Assembly (NCBI GenBank): GCA_949987565.1
Contig: OX465101.1
Coordinates: forward strand, 22,495,367-22,559,366
From: Luidia sarsii
Lineage: Eukaryota; Echinodermata; Asteroidea; Paxillosida; Luidiidae
Length of the DNA stretch: 64,000 nt
Direction: 5' to 3'
Part shown: one piece after another, positions 45,982 to 56,855 of the stretch
Numbering within the stretch: position 1 is the stretch's first letter
Layout of the letters: every line of letters begins with the position of its first letter
Position numbers and translations under genes: made by a program
Notes under the pieces: generated by a model
Database searches by the model: none
What the model was told of the DNA's origin: nothing
Seen by the model: the letters and a program-made list of their open reading frames with translations, nothing else

Positions 45982-46095
45982 ACATTGATGACTGCATCTC
46001 CCAGCCGTGCCGGAATGGTGGACAGTGTGTGGATGGAGTCAATACCTTCAGTTGTCTGTGCACATCGCAGTGGGAAGGACCCGTCTGCCAATTTG
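45982..46095 (+). CDS. JAG1: Jagged exon 9: EGF repeat 5 (calcium-binding type)
   Basis: 114 bases, phase 1 to 1, acceptor TTCTGGCAG and donor TTTG|GTGAGT. It encodes NIDDCISQPCRNGGQCVDGV, then NTFSCLCTSQWEGPVCQFG. A cbEGF module: the N-x-D-D-C opening, the central D and the aromatic (F) give the calcium-site consensus that stiffens the ectodomain. A 62-bp CAC/ATC tandem array begins about 110 bases downstream of the donor. Confidence 0.95.
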
Positions 46096-46204
46096 GTGAG
46101 TGCGTCCCCCGTACCGGGACCTTGCCATGTGCAAACAAATCCTGCCCTCATCCGCCTCACTGCATCGAGCACTCTGGTTTTGTTTAAAAGCCCTGTGAAA
46201 AAAG

Positions 46205-46850
46205 TGAGATAGTGGCAGCACCATCAGCACTGTCAACACTATCACCACCATCACCGCCATCACCATCATTATCATCACCACCACCACAGTCACTACCATC
46301 ACTCCTTTCACCACCATTCACCACTGTTACTCTTATCATCACCATCACCACAGTCACTACCATCATCTGTATCACCACAGTCACTACCATCACTCTTCAC
46401 CACCATTCACCACTGTCACTACCATCATCTGTATCACCACAGTCACTACCATCACTCTTCACCACCATTCACCACTGTCACTACCATCATCTGTATCACC
46501 ACAGTCACTACCATCACTCTTCACCACCATTCACCACTGTGACCACCATCATCTGTATCACCACAGTCACTACCATCACTCTTCAACACCATCACCACTG
46601 TCACCACCATCATCTGTATCACCACAGTCACTACCATCACTCTTCACGGTCATTCACCACTGTCACCACCATCATCTGTATCACCACTGTCACTACCATT
46701 ATCTGTATCACCACAGTCACTACCATCACTCCTTTCACCACCACTCACCACTGTCACTTGTATCACCACCATCATCCCTATCACTACCCTCACCACAGTT
46801 GCCACTGTCACCACGGTCATCTGTCTCCACCGTCACCACAGGAAAACAGT
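46205..46850. repeat. CACCAT-rich tandem array, about 62-bp higher unit
   Basis: CAC/ATC trinucleotide sequence organised into about 62-bp units marked by ATCTGTATCACCACAGTCAC (46365, 46427 and on). Readings of TTITTVTT-type are artefacts. It begins 110 bases after the exon 9 donor. Confidence 0.92.
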
Positions 46851-46879
46851 TGTATCCCCACTTTGTAATGAGGTTTTTT

Positions 46880-46975
46880 GCTTGATGGTTTTAGACACCT
46901 ATTTGTTAATTAATATGTCTCTTAAAGGTGGGAGTTACGGGTTCAAATCTCGTCCGAGCTGCCTGCTCCCAGACA
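46880..46975 (+). mobile_element. tRNA-like SINE remnant (weak)
   Basis: GGGTTCAAATCTCG (46939-46952) resembles a B box, after TGGTTTTAGACACCTA; the A box is not clear. Confidence 0.3.
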
Positions 46976-47032
46976 TCATGTTATATCTATTCACCTCTTG
47001 TCTCTCCCTCTCTCTCTGTGTTTTGACACCAG

Positions 47033-47146
47033 ATGCCGACGAGTGCATGGGCAGGCCTTGCATGCACGCCTTTGCCTGCCGAAACCGGGTGGGCGACTAC
47101 CTGTGCGATTGCCAGCCGGGGTGGACGGGGAAAAACTGTGACGTCA
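47033..47146 (+). CDS. JAG1: Jagged exon 10: EGF repeat 6 (calcium-binding type)
   Basis: 114 bases, phase 1 to 1, acceptor TGACACCAG and donor GTCA|GTGAGT. It encodes DADECMGRPCMHAFACRNRV, then GDYLCDCQPGWTGKNCDVS. The DxDEC start and GDYLC are cbEGF signatures. An MHAFAC segment replaces the usual NGGTC, so the second loop is less standard, but all six cysteines are present. Confidence 0.95.
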
Positions 47147-47814
47147 GTGAGTACAAGCCCAAAAGCTTCCCTGCTTTGCAGTTGTTTGCCGAATGACAGT
47201 TGTTGGTTGCCTCGCTTACTCGATTCTCTTTGTCACTTGCTGTCAAGACGTTTGGGATTTGGTCGGATGAGGCACACAAGTGGGCTGACAGAACCACAAT
47301 GATGTCAGCACTAGGCAAGATGCCACATCTGTCTTTTGGATCAGACGGCGGATGTGTCAGAGGCAGTTGCCGCTGTTAGAACACTTGACAGTCTATCTGA
47401 CACTGCGCGATATGTCACTGCATTGGGGAGCCTGTCGGCCGCCCTTACCCAGTGAACTTTGGACAGGGGTTGAACGGATTGAACTAGGCAGGATTCCTGC
47501 AACTAATGCTTTAATAACTCAATATTTGGACCACTCAAAAGGAGTGAATGTTGTCTAATAACACCTTTGCTGTAGGATTTTCTCCCCTCTCTTTTGGAGA
47601 AATTTTCTCGGAGCGTAATCGCCGTTTCAATTGTCTTTCCCCCCCCCTCTGACCCACATCCAATTTTGATCACTCCGAAAAGCTGATCAAACGCTAGAGA
47701 TGTGTGAAGTTTGCCAAACCAGTTCCTAGAACATTCCGTCAGTGCGTATATTTTTTCCTGCAGGGCAAACCAGTTCTTTAGTTTCGAAATGGTGCTGCTG
47801 ACGTTCACACTGTT

Positions 47815-48410
47815 TCGTTGAATTTCCAGCCTTATTTTGGTATTGAATTGAAAAATGGTGATGCTAAGTTTTTAGATTTTTGGTTCATGGTTGAATTTCC
47901 CATTTTACTTTTGCATTGAATTGGAAAATGGTGATGCTGATTTGTAAATAGTTGGTCGAGTTTCCAATCTTAATTTTTGTATTGAATTGAAAAATGGTGA
48001 TGCTGGTGTTTAGATGGTTGGTTGAATTTTCAATCCTACGTTAGTATCTACGGTAATTGCAAAATTGTGGTACAGATTTTCAGATAGTTAGTTGAATTTC
48101 CAATCTTACTTTTGTATCAAAATGGTGATACTGATTTTAGTTTTAGATAGTTGGTTGAAATTCCAATCCTTCTTTAGTATTTAATCGCAAAATGGTGATG
48201 CTGATTTGTATATAGTTGGTTGAATTTCCACTTTTTATCTAATCAAAAAAGATGGTGGTGGTGGTTTTTTGTCTTAGTTATTTGGTTGAATTTCCAATCT
48301 TACTTTTGCATTGAACTGAAATAAGGGTGGTGCTGATTTATAGGGAGTTGGTTCAAAATCCTGCTTTAGTAACTCATCCCCAAATAGTGGTGCTGATTTT
48401 CAGACTCTTG
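47815..48410. repeat. About 62-bp minisatellite, about 9 diverged units
   Basis: Each unit has GTTGGTTGAATTTCCAATCT, TACTTTTGTATTGAATTGAA and AAATGGTGATGCTGATTTT. Units drift but keep order. It lies 330 bases before micro-exon 11. Confidence 0.9.
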
Positions 48411-48739
48411 GTCGAACTGCCGTACCCACCCAGTACGCCTGTTTGCCGAAGAGCTGTGAATATGTGCCGTATGCACAGGGTAATGAACATGTATCACACA
48501 CACACACTGCAGTTCCTGACCTGGATATGTGAGGCCTGTCTGTATCACTGAAGCAGAACAACCGGGCCGTGCCAAATTTATCAACCAGCTGCAGTTGCTT
48601 CCATTAATAATGATCATTATTACCTCTAGCACTGGGTATTTCAATGTATAAAGAAGGGAATTAGGGAGTGGAAACCCTGGCCTATTGCTGTCCCGGGAAT
48701 GAATTGACTGTTGATTTTGTTTTGTATTTGTACCTACAG

Positions 48740-48786
48740 ATGTGAACGACTGCATTGGTCACTGCATAAACGGGGCAACTTGTCTG
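48740..48786 (+). CDS. JAG1: Jagged exon 11: first half of EGF repeat 7
   Basis: 47 bases, phase 1 to 0, acceptor ACCTACAG and donor CTG|GTAAGC. It encodes NVNDCIGHCINGATCL. Only two residues lie between cysteines 1 and 2 plus one (DCIGHC), the shortened first loop characteristic of Jagged EGF7. This micro-exon splits the EGF module after cysteine 3 exactly as in vertebrate JAG genes. It is easily missed by gene prediction. Confidence 0.93.
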
Positions 48787-49609
48787 GTAAGCATGTGACT
48801 AGATGGATGCTCACAAACGGTCTTTTCAATTTGGATTGAGACTGGAAATATTCAGATTTGCATTTGCATTTTTCGCAATCCACATAATGTGACACCCCTT
48901 TATGCATTCTGCACAGGGACTGTGGACTTGATTTTTTGTCAAAATCTGTGGTCGATGTCATCAAACCCTTGTCTGGTAAACTTACATTGTACAGTCAATT
49001 GCCAGACGATGAGCGATGCACAGAAACCATAGGGCCTATCACAACTTAAGATGGGTTATTAATCGTAAGCTGAGTTACGATGCATCAGGATGGGCAGTCC
49101 TGCAAACAATAATCTGTTTAGCTCTGTTGTCTCTACGACGGACGTGGCGCTCGCAGTGGCTTGAGCAATGTTCACCTCCGGCCTGCAAGGCACTGGCAGC
49201 GGCTTTTTGCAAATAATTTCAGTCTGAATTCGCAGATAAACTCTGTAGTGAAAGAGTTAAAATGCCCATGGTTGCTGGTACGCATGTATAGAGGTGGCAT
49301 GGCAAAAGCAAATTGGATGGGGCTCATTCAAAGAAAAGCATAATTGGGGGGCAACTCTGTACTGGTCATGGCCTGTGATCCTTTAAGCCTAGATATAACC
49401 CCATTATAAATAGTGGATTTCATAGGCGTCATTACGAGGACCCACCACAACAGAAAATGACAAATTCTTGTTTTGAAATTTGTTTTTTTCTCACCAACCA
49501 CCGAGGACAGTGTGCTTTTGAGCTTGACATGCACACAGCAAAAGTAACATGTATCTTCTCAGAAAAAATTGCACGAAAGAAAATTTTATTTGTGGACGGT
49601 TCCCAACAG

Positions 49610-49815
49610 ATTAATTAAATTAAAGCATAAGCTTTGTTACTCCACTGGAAGTCTTTTGAAAAAGAAAATTGTGTGTTGCTTGAAGAAAGGGATTTTTTTT
49701 TCCAAAGTCAAACAAATAAAGGAGAAACTGACTGGGAACTTTTGAACAAACTGAAAAATTGCAAACAAAAAATAAGAATGGAATGGATCGGGATAAAGGT
49801 CCAGTCAAATCGGGG
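49610..49815 (+). mobile_element. SINE body fragment
   Basis: AAGTCAAACAAATAAAGGAG, AAACTGACTGGGAACTTTTG and AACAAACTGAAAAATTGCAAA match the body of the SINEs at 6110-6265 and 63090-63250. The tRNA head is mostly lost. Confidence 0.55.
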
Positions 49816-49920
49816 TTTCTTTTGCATTTTTTTCAAAGGGACTTTTTGTTAAAAAAAGTGCCAACCCCCCAAAAATAATAAAAAATGACACTCGGCTTTA
49901 AATAATTAATATTAATAATC

Positions 49921-50049
49921 AGGATAAATAGGTTTGCGGAGACACCATGTAAATTCTCTTTTGTGAGTAAGTGTGGTTCTGAAAAGAACCGGAGTTCCTC
50001 CGGTTCTTTTCAGAACCACACTTACTCACAAAAGAAACCTATTTATCCT
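49921..50049. repeat. Long palindrome: 37-bp perfect hairpin within outer 15-bp arms
   Basis: Arms 49958-49994 and 49998-50034 (CTTTTGTGAGTAAGTGTGGT...) are perfectly complementary with a 3-base loop (TTC). Outer arms 49921-49935 and 50035-50049 (AGGATAAATAGGTTT) pair again, with 22 extra bases on the left (including GCGGAGACACCATGT). GGTTCTTTTCAGAAC also occurs at 38751-38765 after the hammerhead-like site, so this belongs to the same repeat family. Confidence 0.85.
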
Positions 50050-51500
50050 TATATTATCACCATGCAAACCTTCAAATCTCATTTAATATTAATAATGCTG
50101 TTGCCACTATAAAAATGTTTAAAAGACACATTGTTTGGTAAGTGAAGACCTTTCACTCGAAAATGAAGGACGACCCTGGACAATATCATAAATGTAATAT
50201 GTAATTATTTCAGTGAATGTACTGTACATGTAAATGTACATACACAGGATCTGTCTGCAATTAGCATCCCTGTACCTACCAGTATCATTATTTTTGGTTT
50301 TGCCTTGTGGACTTTCTGACGGTAGTAATTTCATTTCATCTATTCTGGTAATATGCAAAGAGTTGTTTTTATTACGCAGTCTGTAATTATCAGGAGAGAA
50401 AAAAAAAACATGAGGGTTTCTAACCGGAGTCAGTAGTGACTGCTATTGCTTCAGTACATATTTCATACGCAATACGTTGCATTAGCTGATGAATTTAATT
50501 CCTTTCTAAAGCATGTGTATGTTTTAAAATCTCACACAAAGTAGACCTAGACCATTATCTGTTGGTCCTTTGTTCCAAACCTGTGGCATATCTTTACTCA
50601 GTAGATAATAAATGAATACATACAATTCTCAAAGGCAGGACCTTTCTTAAATGAAGAGTAACGGGAAACCCACTACAGTGCATCGGTACTTTATCAAAGA
50701 ATTGACTCAAAGTCAGGAATCCCATGTATTTTGTGTGAATGTAGATGTTAGATATGACTCTTAAGACCTCACCCTGTTAACCTCTCAATGACCTCTTCTA
50801 TTAATAGAGTTGCTCATCTTCAATTGTTGTGAATCTGTACTGGCATGTATGCTTTATCAGAAATGATCCTGTCTTCTTATGAAAAAAAAAAAAGGAATCC
50901 CAAAAGTTGCCGATTTGTTAAAATGTTTTGAGAGGTGGATGTGTTGTGGTCTCAGCAGGACCTTTCTCAAGGGCTGATCCCACACCTTGTTGCTCCGTTG
51001 AGAGAGCCCTGCTAGGTTCAAAGTATCGGTCCCTGGGTCATTTGAGCTGCAATAATGCAAATCCTAAGCATTTCCATGAACAGGCGAGTCCACCAACTAG
51101 GCACCAAGCAAATGTACTTGACTTTTGCCTTTTTCTCCCCCCTTTTTTTTTCTCAATACGTTGTACAAACGGCTGTGATAAAGTGAAGCAACAAACTATA
51201 GCTCACAAACACCCCAGTGTCCCTAGATACAGCAAGCTCTCTCATTGGTTGCAAGTTTTTCCACTCTCTTTCCGGATTGGAGGTGGTTTGCTATTATTTG
51301 CATATATCTCATTTGCATTCCCCAAGTATTACCTTATATGGTAATGATTGTTCTGCTCTAGAACTTTCCAACCTATATGCATTTTTAGCTGTATTTGCCC
51401 CTTTGAGCATAGACTTGTTACCAGTCGCTGAGTGATAAGATTAATTTAGCCAACCATTATGTCACTGAGTATAAATGATTTTTTATCTTCAATTGTCAAA
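50050..51500. other. Intron 11, no gene seen
   Basis: AT-rich sequence. Small Penelope-terminal fragments lie at 50628-50650 and 50955-51030 (CAGGACCTTTCTCAAGGGC; inverse GCTAGGTTCAAAGTATCGG). Confidence 0.5.
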
Positions 51501-51781
51501 ATATGTTATCTTAATACATCATGTCCTTAACTTTTCTGGAAAAGTTTTCAATCTGAGAAGTGTATTAATATGATAATTACGATAATGACCAAAGAAAATG
51601 GAAAAGCATTGACCAGTTTAAAAATTGCCATTTTCAAAATGCGTCTTTTTCTGCAGGATGGGAGGATTTGGCAGTTTAAAAAAAAAATGGCAACGACGTG
51701 TGCGGGGCAGTCTTTGTCAGCAGTGAGCCCGTCTCTGACGTCGCGATTTCTGTTTTTTTTGTTTTGTTTTTTTTCACCTAG

Positions 51782-51955
51782 GACTTGGTCAATTCCTTCA
51801 GCTGCGCTTGCCAGCCTGGCTTCACCGGCGTGGAGTGCGAGGTGAACGTGGACGAGTGCGCCAGTGTCCCCTGCCTCCATGGCGGGCAGTGCATGGACCA
51901 GGTGGCGGGTTACCGGTGCGAATGTGCGCCGGGCTACTCGGGCAGTCACTGCCAG
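51782..51955 (+). CDS. JAG1: Jagged exon 12: second half of EGF7 and EGF8
   Basis: 174 bases, phase 0 to 0, acceptor TTTTCACCTAG and donor CAG|GTGAGT. It encodes [20 protein letters not shown], then [20 protein letters not shown] and [18 protein letters not shown]. This is the end of EGF7 and a full cbEGF8 (NVDEC...CLHGGQC.D...GYRC). Both are calcium-binding type. GC-rich relative to its introns. Confidence 0.96.
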
Positions 51956-52439
51956 GTGAGTCGCTGCCTGCCAGAATTCATTAGTTTGTGGGTTTCGGGT
52001 GCATGTAATTTATTCCTCTTTTCATTCACTGGAACCCTCTTTTTCCTTCGTCTGTTGTTATGTAAAAAAAAAAATTTTTTTGTTCTTTGTGAAAAGGTTT
52101 TTTGATTGGTGGGTTTTTTTTTTTGGAGGGGGGGTGTGTGTCTGATTTGTTGGTCTTTCGGTCTGTTGGTCTGTTAAGGGTTTAATTTGGTAAATTCAGC
52201 TGGGAGCTGAGCCCCAAATGAAACCCAAACCCCCAACACCCCCCCCCCCCCCAAAAAAAAGTATGTGTGGAGTCATACAGGACATGAACCAGCTGTTGTA
52301 CAATGGAAATCAATAGCCATGTTCACAGCTTTGACTGTACAGTGTAATGAAGACCCCCTATTGACTGTGGCCTATTCCTTGAATAGCAATGCACGACCAG
52401 TGTTATTCATGAAGCCTGTTTTGTATAGCCTGAATTTCA

Positions 52440-52695
52440 ATTAAGGGTTTGACCCCTGTCCTGGGTTTGACCCCTGTCCTGGGTTTGACCCCTGTCCTAG
52501 GTTTGACCCTTGTCCTGGGTTCGACCCCTGTCCTGTGTCACCCACTGTCCTGGGTTCGACCCCTGTCCTGGGTTCGACTCCCTGTCCTGGGTTCGACCCT
52601 TGTCCTGGGTTCGACCCCTGTCCTGTGTCACCCACTGTCCTGGGTTCGACCCCCTGTCCTGGGTTCGACCCCTGTCCTGGGTTCGACCCCTGGAT
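52440..52695. repeat. 18-bp minisatellite
   Basis: About 14 units of TGGGTTCGACCCCTGTCC, with a higher-order marker GTGTCACCCACTGTCC recurring about 90 bases apart (52536, 52627). The first units read TTTGACCCCTGTCC. The 18-base period leaves open frames (GSTPVL / GQGSNP) that are not genes. Confidence 0.93.
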
Positions 52696-52817
52696 TCAAG
52701 TGTTTTATGTGTGCCTCCATATCATATTAAAAGCCAAACACTTATGTCTTCTCCCAGACTTGTGTAGTTACTCCACAGTAAAAGTTCTATTTCACATTTT
52801 GAAAAGACCATCTTTTC

Positions 52818-52960
52818 TCCTGAGGTTTTGATCCTAGCAGGACCTTTCTGAAAGGCAGGATCATTCTGCAATTCTGCCTTTGACAAAGGTCATGCCAGGA
52901 TCGAAACCTCATTTTTTGAGATTTGCGTTTTTACTTATTTTAGTCAGTAAGGAGTTGGTA
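52818..52960. mobile_element. Penelope-like terminal repeat, inverted pair
   Basis: GAGGTTTTGATCCTAGCAGGA + CCTTTCTGAAAGGC, then TGCCTTTGACAAAGGTCATG and CCAGGATCGAAACCTCA, forming an imperfect hairpin 55 bases before exon 13. Confidence 0.65.
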
Positions 52961-53013
52961 AACTTGTTTGTGTGTATTACTTGGTATCCATTCTTTTGTG
53001 TGGTGATTTTCAG

Positions 53014-53164
53014 CTTGATGTTGACCTGTGCGACCCCAATCCCTGTCACCATGACTCCCAGTGCTTCAATCTACTGGGTGACTACTACTGCGCTTGTCCG
53101 GACGACTACCAGGGAAAGAACTGCTCTCGGCCCAAGGTGGTGTGCAGGGGACCCCAGTGCCAAG
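53014..53164 (+). CDS. JAG1: Jagged exon 13: EGF9 and start of EGF10
   Basis: 151 bases, phase 0 to 1, acceptor GATTTTCAG and donor CAAG|GTGAGT. It encodes [20 protein letters not shown], then [20 protein letters not shown] and [10 protein letters not shown]. The CPDDYxGKNCS signature closely matches Jagged EGF9. The trailing VCRGPQCQ begins the unusual EGF10. Strong orthology evidence. Confidence 0.96.
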
Positions 53165-53665
53165 GTGAGTCCAAGGCCCGACCCTTACAGTCTGCCTGAT
53201 CTTCCCCACCAAGGCTTGGAGTGAATCGCCCTTGCATTGCATTGACCGGCTTCTTGAATCGTCTCTTCATGGGCTTGTTCTGATCTGGCAAATTCAAAAT
53301 TGAAATGCAGTAGAAAATTGCAATTGAAAAACACTCTATTAAGTGTCATTTTTCTCATGGAAGAGCATGAGCACGTTACATGCACACGTACTGAGATCCA
53401 TACCACCTGCTTTTGTTCAGTTCTTCAAAACTTAAAAGGGGTATGATCATTTACAAGGGTGAGTTGTGTGGATGCTCTCAGAGCATATTGTTCTGTGGGG
53501 ATGCAACTCCTAGATTGCTTGGTTCTCTTCACATTCTTGTGAGCAATTAAATGGCAGACTGATTCTAAATGGACAAAAAAGACAACATTCAAAAGGCGAG
53601 TAAAGGAGTTGGTAATTTTTGCTCTCTGGCCGCCCCCCCCCCCCTCCCTCCTTTTCTCTGTCTAG

Positions 53666-53830
53666 ATGTGGACAGCTGCACTGTGGCGTTGCCGGCCAGC
53701 CAGAGGGAAGGCGGGGTGACTCTGGCGCCCTCAGGGGTCTGTGGACTCCACGGCACCTGCCTCAGCCAGGGAGGGGACCGCTTCTCCTGTCTCTGTGACC
53801 CAGGCTACACCGGGACCTACTGCCATGAGA
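53666..53830 (+). CDS. JAG1: Jagged exon 14: enlarged EGF repeat 10
   Basis: 165 bases, phase 1 to 1, acceptor CTGTCTAG and donor GAGA|GTGAGT. It encodes [17 protein letters not shown], then [20 protein letters not shown] and [18 protein letters not shown]. The long insert between the first cysteines (CTVA...VCG.HG.C) and the GYTGTYCHE end are hallmarks of Jagged EGF10 and separate it from Delta proteins. Intron 14, which follows, is the longest one here without a gap (8.9 kb). Confidence 0.96.
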
Positions 53831-53849
53831 GTGAGTCGATCAGATCAGA

Positions 53850-54350
53850 TACTTGTCTTTGAGGAAGGATCCTGCTAGGATCGCACTGTCAGGCCCTCCT
53901 ATTTTTTTTTTTTGGGGGGGGGGGGTTATTCCCATTTGGGTCGTTTTAGTCAGTCAGCAGTTCGCAACATTTCTGCAGATTACTTTAAGTTAATACAAGG
54001 ACTAAAATGACCTGCAATACATAAATCTCAAAAAGTTTAGAGAGTCGGACGTTTCAATCCTAGCAGGACCTTTCTCAAAGGCAAAGCTTTCTTTTTGACT
54101 TTGGGAAAGGTCCTTCTAGGATCGAACATCAGGCCCTCTAACTTTTCAGATTACTTTAAGCGTAATTCACTACTTGAGCATTCTCTAGTATGGTGTACTC
54201 ATCCTCATTTGGCCCCCATCCAAACTAGTACAAATTTGAAGTAAATACAAAAAACTGCTCCCTGACTGAAATGACCTGCAATACATAAATCTCAAAAGTT
54301 AGAGGGCCTGACGTTTTGATCCAAGCAGGACCTTTCTCAAAGGCAAAGTG
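53850..54350. mobile_element. Cluster of Penelope-like terminal repeats
   Basis: An inverse copy (53855-53970), a direct and inverse pair (53990-54165, CAATCCTAGCAGGACCTTTC / GGAAAGGTCCTTCTAGGATC) and another direct copy (54230-54345) that runs into a GGCAAAGTGCCCAGGACAT + ACACAGACAG tail. The tail resembles the ends at 5100-5290 and 25090-25320. Confidence 0.65.
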
Positions 54351-54654
54351 CCCAGGACATACACAGACAGTCAGGGGAAGGAAAGCCCTGACACACATGC
54401 CAGAGGAAGGACAAAAGGGAAGGGAGTGGGATGCAGATGTACACATAAAGGGAGTGAAGATCAAAGGGGAAACATGGGTGCATATGTGAAGAGAAGTGCG
54501 TGCCAGGAGCATTGGGACGATCTTGGAGAACCAAGGCAAAAATGCCATTGGAGCATTGTCCGTGATGTAGAATAGGGTCAGTGAGGCCACAGAGTGACGG
54601 TGAGATAGAGGTTCCAAGGAAGAGGCTGAACCCCTTTAATTTGTTTATCAATCT

Positions 54655-54810
54655 ATTATTTTGATATACAAAAATGTTGCAAACTGCTTACTGACTAAAA
54701 TTACCAAAATGCAAATCTTAAAATTTAGTGGGCCCGACGTTTCGATCCTAGCAGGACCTTTCTCAAAGGCTTTCTCTGCCTTTGAGAAAGGTCCTGCTAG
54801 GATTAATGCT
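54655..54810. mobile_element. Penelope-like terminal repeat with hairpin
   Basis: Direct unit ATACAAAAATGTTGCAAACT to CCTTTCTCAAAGGC, then the inverse CTGCCTTTGAGAAAGGTCCT + GCTAGGATT. The right arm is shorter than at 41701-41741. Confidence 0.68.
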
Positions 54811-54837
54811 CAACTTAATGCTTTGAGTATTGCAGAG

Positions 54838-55160
54838 GAATTTGTCATATATGAATGATGAATTCCCCAAGGTTCATGCCTGGCTTAATTCTGTGTAAGG
54901 GCCTCTGTGCGCCTGCCGACATGCGTTGCGAATCACCTCTGACAATGGGGATAAACACACAGTCCACTTGCTGCTCATTGTTTGGGGGGCATTGTCATCG
55001 AGCATGGCACGCGCCTGCAGCTGTCCCACAAAAGGAGCTATCTCACTGGCCCACGGTCGACGTTTTTTTCCTAGCGCAGTGTTGACATCCTTTCCACTCT
55101 CACCCGAACCCCCATTGTCACTCTTCCGCGCCTCTATCAGAGAAGCCCCGGGTTAATTAA
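54838..55160. repeat. 320-bp intronic duplication, copy 1
   Basis: GAGGAATTTGTCAT...GCCTGCCGACATGCGTTGCG...ACAATGGGGATAAACACACA...GGAGCTATCTCACTGGCCCA...GTTAATTAATAAATT. It recurs at 55957-56290 with only scattered differences. No coding frame or known family. Candidate for a duplicated regulatory element or an unknown repeat. Confidence 0.8.
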
Positions 55161-55436
55161 TAAATTTCCATAAAATGGGGCATGGTCTGACAAATACAAA
55201 AACAAAAATAAAACCAACCAAACGCCCCCAAAATCCGATGATGAAACCAAACTTGAAGCATGGATATGAATTATGATATAATTTTGTATCAAGGAGAATG
55301 TTATTCATTGAGGGTTTGCCTGCTTGACTTTTTAGTCAACACTGTACGCTCAGTGCTTTTTCTGCTGGCAATCCAGCAAAGCACTGGAGGAACAGGCTTT
55401 TGAGTCACGGTGTTTTTCACTTTTATTCCTCCTGGC

Positions 55437-55715
55437 CATCTTAGATTGGATTGTCCTTACTCTGCTTGTTTACTCCTTCCCTCTTACCCTCCTGCCCAAT
55501 CTCTTCCCCAGTCCTTCCCCATCTCTTCCCCTTCTCATCCTGACCTATCACATCTCTGATACATGTGCATAATATTCTCCTTGTTTGGTATTTATTCATC
55601 AATTTATCTCCCATCTTGAATTTCCATGATATAGACTGTATGAACTTTCTCACCTTGAATGTACTTCTTGTTTGTTTTCCTTGGCCGAATAAATAATAAT
55701 AATAATAATAATAAT
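55437..55715 (-). mobile_element. Retroposon with (TTA/AAT)n tail, minus copy
   Basis: Nearly identical, inverted, to 57762-58062: CTTGGCCGAATAAATAATAA, CATTGAATGTACTTCTTG-type words and ATCTTAGATTGGATTGTCC. An AAT microsatellite tail is typical of LINE-mobilised elements. Confidence 0.75.
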
Positions 55716-55956
55716 AGCACAGTGTAGAATTTACATCGAGTAGGGTAAACCCTCGTTGAAAAACTTGACACACCCCTGATAAGTATTGTGGTATTTTGAA
55801 CTTCAGCAGAAAGAATGGATTAAAATGAAACGAAATAGAAAGTTATTGGTATGAAACATCGCAAAGGAAAAAGAATAATTTATTTCAAAATGGACATTCA
55901 TGCAACTTTCCCCAAAAATCTATTTTATAATTCATCTTATGAAAAGTAAGTCTTGC

Positions 55957-56300
55957 AAAGGAATTTGTCATTTTTTCCTTTTTTTATAGCAATTAAGTTC
56001 AAAGGTTCATGTTCGGCTTAAGGCAAGGGCCTCTGTCGCCTGCCGACATGCGTTGCAAATCACCTCTGACAATGGGGATAAACACACAGTCCACTTGCTG
56101 CTCATTGTTTGGGGGGCATTGTCACCGAGCACGGCACGCGCCTGCAGCTGTCCCACAAAAGGAGCTATCTCACTGGCCCACGGTCGACAGTTTTTTTCCT
56201 AGCGCAGTGTTGACATCCTTTCCACTCTCACCCAAACCCCCATTGTCACCCTTCCGCGCCTCTATCATAGAAACCCTGGGCTAATTAACAAATATCTCCC
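55957..56300. repeat. 320-bp intronic duplication, copy 2
   Basis: Second copy of 54838-55160, offset about 1125 bases, same orientation. By eye about 95% identical, including GTTTGGGGGGCATTGTCA and CCACGGTCGAC. It ends next to a poly-C/poly-A run (56297-56337). Confidence 0.8.
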
Positions 56301-56724
56301 CCCCCCCCCCTCAAAAAAAAAAAAAAAAAAAAAAAAATGGGGGTCATGTCTCATGACACTATCAAATGAAACCGCAAAAGACTCCCCAGCCCTTTTACTC
56401 CACAAAAGAGGCAACATCTGGCCACATGCTAATACAGTACAGCCAATGATAATCAGCTGCGCACTTTTCCAGCTGGCGAGAGCTGGGGGTGTTTAATGAT
56501 CAATTAAATGCACTGCGTCCATGAAATATCAAAGGGTTGATATTTGTTTGTCTTTTTGTTTAACGTTCGTGCTTACAGATGTCATGATAACACTCGCATG
56601 CATGTCGAATCTGACGTTATTGCTGGTAGTGAATGTTAGTTGTGCGAGATGCCCACCCATTTGCATTTACTCGTACCGTTTTCTCTTTGATGACAACTAG
56701 TGTCAGTCGGAGTGTCACTGACGT

Positions 56725-56855
56725 TTCGATTCTAGCGGGACCTTTCTCAAAGGCCTTGGAGGAAGTCCTGCTACTGTTAGGATCGAATACCTTAGGCCCT
56801 CTATATTTTTGAGACTTTGCATTTTGGTCATTTGAGTCAGCAGTTTACAACAAGT
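56725..56855. mobile_element. Penelope-like terminal repeat fragment
   Basis: ACGTTTCGATTCTAGCGGGA + CCTTTCTCAAAGGC, then the inverse GTCCTGCTACTGTTAGGATCG and CAGCAGTTTACAACA. Confidence 0.6.

Noticed and set aside
46212..46868. 218-codon Thr/Ile/His-rich open frame
   Set aside because: Translation of the CACCAT tandem array, with no homology or codon signal.
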